64,000 bases of DNA from Gracilibacillus timonensis (GTDB taxonomy: Bacteria > Bacillota > Bacilli > Bacillales > Amphibacillaceae). Positions 63,407-64,000 of this stretch are shown in pieces. The stretch is from contig NZ_FLKH01000012.1 of the NCBI RefSeq assembly GCF_900086715.1, positions 1,863,346 to 1,927,345 on the forward strand. The letters run 5' to 3'. A model generated the notes under the pieces. It saw only the letters and a list, made by a program, of their open reading frames with translations. It did no database searches and was not told where the DNA came from. Numbering within the stretch: position 1 is the first letter of the stretch; every line of letters starts with the position of its first letter. Position numbers and translations under genes: made by a program.

Positions 63407-64000
63407 ATGAGGGAAAAGGTAGTGAACCTGATAAAAAGAGAAGTAAATTTGAGGCATATCCCTGGTGCAGTGATTAGTGTTTCGTTTCAAGGTAAAATGC
63501 TGATGGAAGAAGCGGTAGGATATAGGATGGTTTATCCAAAGCAGAGGCCAATGCAATTAGATACGATTTTTGATATAGCGTCGTTAACGAAAGTGACAGC
63601 AACTCTGCCTGCTATTTTAAAGTTGATAGAGATAGGAGAGATATATTTAAATCAAAAAGTTGCTAGTATTTTACCAATGTTTGCGCAACAGGGTAAGCAA
63701 GATATAACGATAATGGATTTACTAACACATACATCAGGTTTACCGTCTCATAAAAAATATTATCTAAATCATTTATTAACTAAAGACAAGATTATCAAAA
63801 ATATTTATAACCAAGAATTAGAGTATAAAACTGGTACAAAGGTGATATACAGTGATTTAGGAATGATTACTTTATATCAAGTGATAGAAACAGTAACAAA
63901 TCAAAGTTTTGAAGAGTTTGTAAGAACTAATTTTTTTGAACCCTTAAAAATGTACGAAACAAGCTTTAAGCCCACACAGGATTCCAATAGGTTAGCGGCA
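63407..64000 (+). CDS. Serine hydrolase of the beta-lactamase/PBP4* family, 3' end outside window
   Basis: An open frame from the ATG at 63407 runs 198 codons to the window edge without a stop. It has FDIASLTKVTATLPA with the catalytic SxxK (SLTK near residue 60), LLTHTSGLP and YSDLGM in place of the YSN box, the pattern of class C beta-lactamase-like serine hydrolases. GAAAGGATGTGGCAG lies upstream. In the B. subtilis MurNAc cluster an AmiE/YbbE-type gene of this family sits next to NamZ and NagZ and cleaves the peptide from MurNAc; the same role is likely. No signal peptide in the visible part. Confidence 0.85.
   Translation, partial: MREKVVNLIKREVNLRHIPGAVISVSFQGKMLMEEAVGYRMVYPKQRPMQLDTIFDIASLTKVTATLPAILKLIEIGEIYLNQKVASILPMFAQQGKQDITIMDLLTHTSGLPSHKKYYLNHLLTKDKIIKNIYNQELEYKTGTKVIYSDLGMITLYQVIETVTNQSFEEFVRTNFFEPLKMYETSFKPTQDSNRLAA

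Overview
The window looks like chromosome of a low-to-mid-GC Gram-positive rod of the Bacillaceae type, perhaps a moderately halophilic plant-polysaccharide degrader. The signs are strong AGGAGG-type ribosome binding sites with frequent GTG and TTG starts, lipoprotein signal peptides, YesM/YesN-type two-component genes, LplB/YtcP-type permeases and NamZ/MurR-type cell-wall recycling genes. The genus cannot be told from sequence alone. No tRNA, rRNA or CRISPR array was seen.

Layout. 1-1000: 3' end of an IS66-type transposase abutting a decapitated DUF624 membrane gene. 1035-4967: a GC-richer operon of a ThuA-like protein, two Gfo/Idh/MocA oxidoreductases and a xylose-isomerase-like TIM barrel, ending in a terminator shared with a convergent aldo/keto reductase. 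6039-7020: a Lin0512-family gene and the housekeeping gene rlmH.

7006-21740 is the most striking part. A 14.7 kb AT-rich element sits exactly at the 3' end of rlmH and is flanked by a 15-bp direct repeat made of the last codons of rlmH. This is the same target and arrangement used by staphylococcal cassette chromosome (SCC) elements, but the host does not look staphylococcal. It carries two adjacent large serine recombinases, a small coupled ORF, a replication-initiator-like gene behind a tandem repeat, an XRE regulator, a degenerate PD-(D/E)XK-like protein, a small serine resolvase fused by overlap to a complete type III restriction-modification pair (mod-res), and a DUF6414-like gene. An IS110-type insertion sequence interrupts it. 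The first recombinase gene runs through the attachment site into rlmH antisense, so its C-terminus must change on excision.

21908-25600: a homoserine-acetyltransferase-like hydrolase divergent from a LysR gene with a clear operator, a DUF2975 membrane protein, and an XRE regulator facing a promoter that is overlapped by a perfect palindrome.

25900-53706: a large glycan-degradation region. It holds a MalEFG-type sugar importer with a GH43; a pseudogene and RhuM patch; GH29 and GH3-GH95; a YesM/YesN two-component system with DUF624 and DUF4340 genes; an LplB/YtcP/lipoprotein importer; and GH43 (XynB-like) and GH31 (YicI-like) enzymes. The enzyme set (alpha-L-fucosidases, beta-glucosidase/xylosidase, alpha-xylosidase, beta-xylosidase) would fit fucosylated xyloglucan or a related hemicellulose. 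No importer here has its own ATPase, so a shared MsmX-type ATPase elsewhere is likely.

54224-64000: a peptidoglycan-recycling region with a truncated nagZ, a PIG-L deacetylase-like gene, a second LplB/YtcP/lipoprotein importer, namZ, a double GNAT, a MurR/RpiR regulator and a serine hydrolase that runs off the end. Its gene content recalls the Bacillus MurNAc-recovery cluster, but with an ABC importer where that cluster has a PTS.
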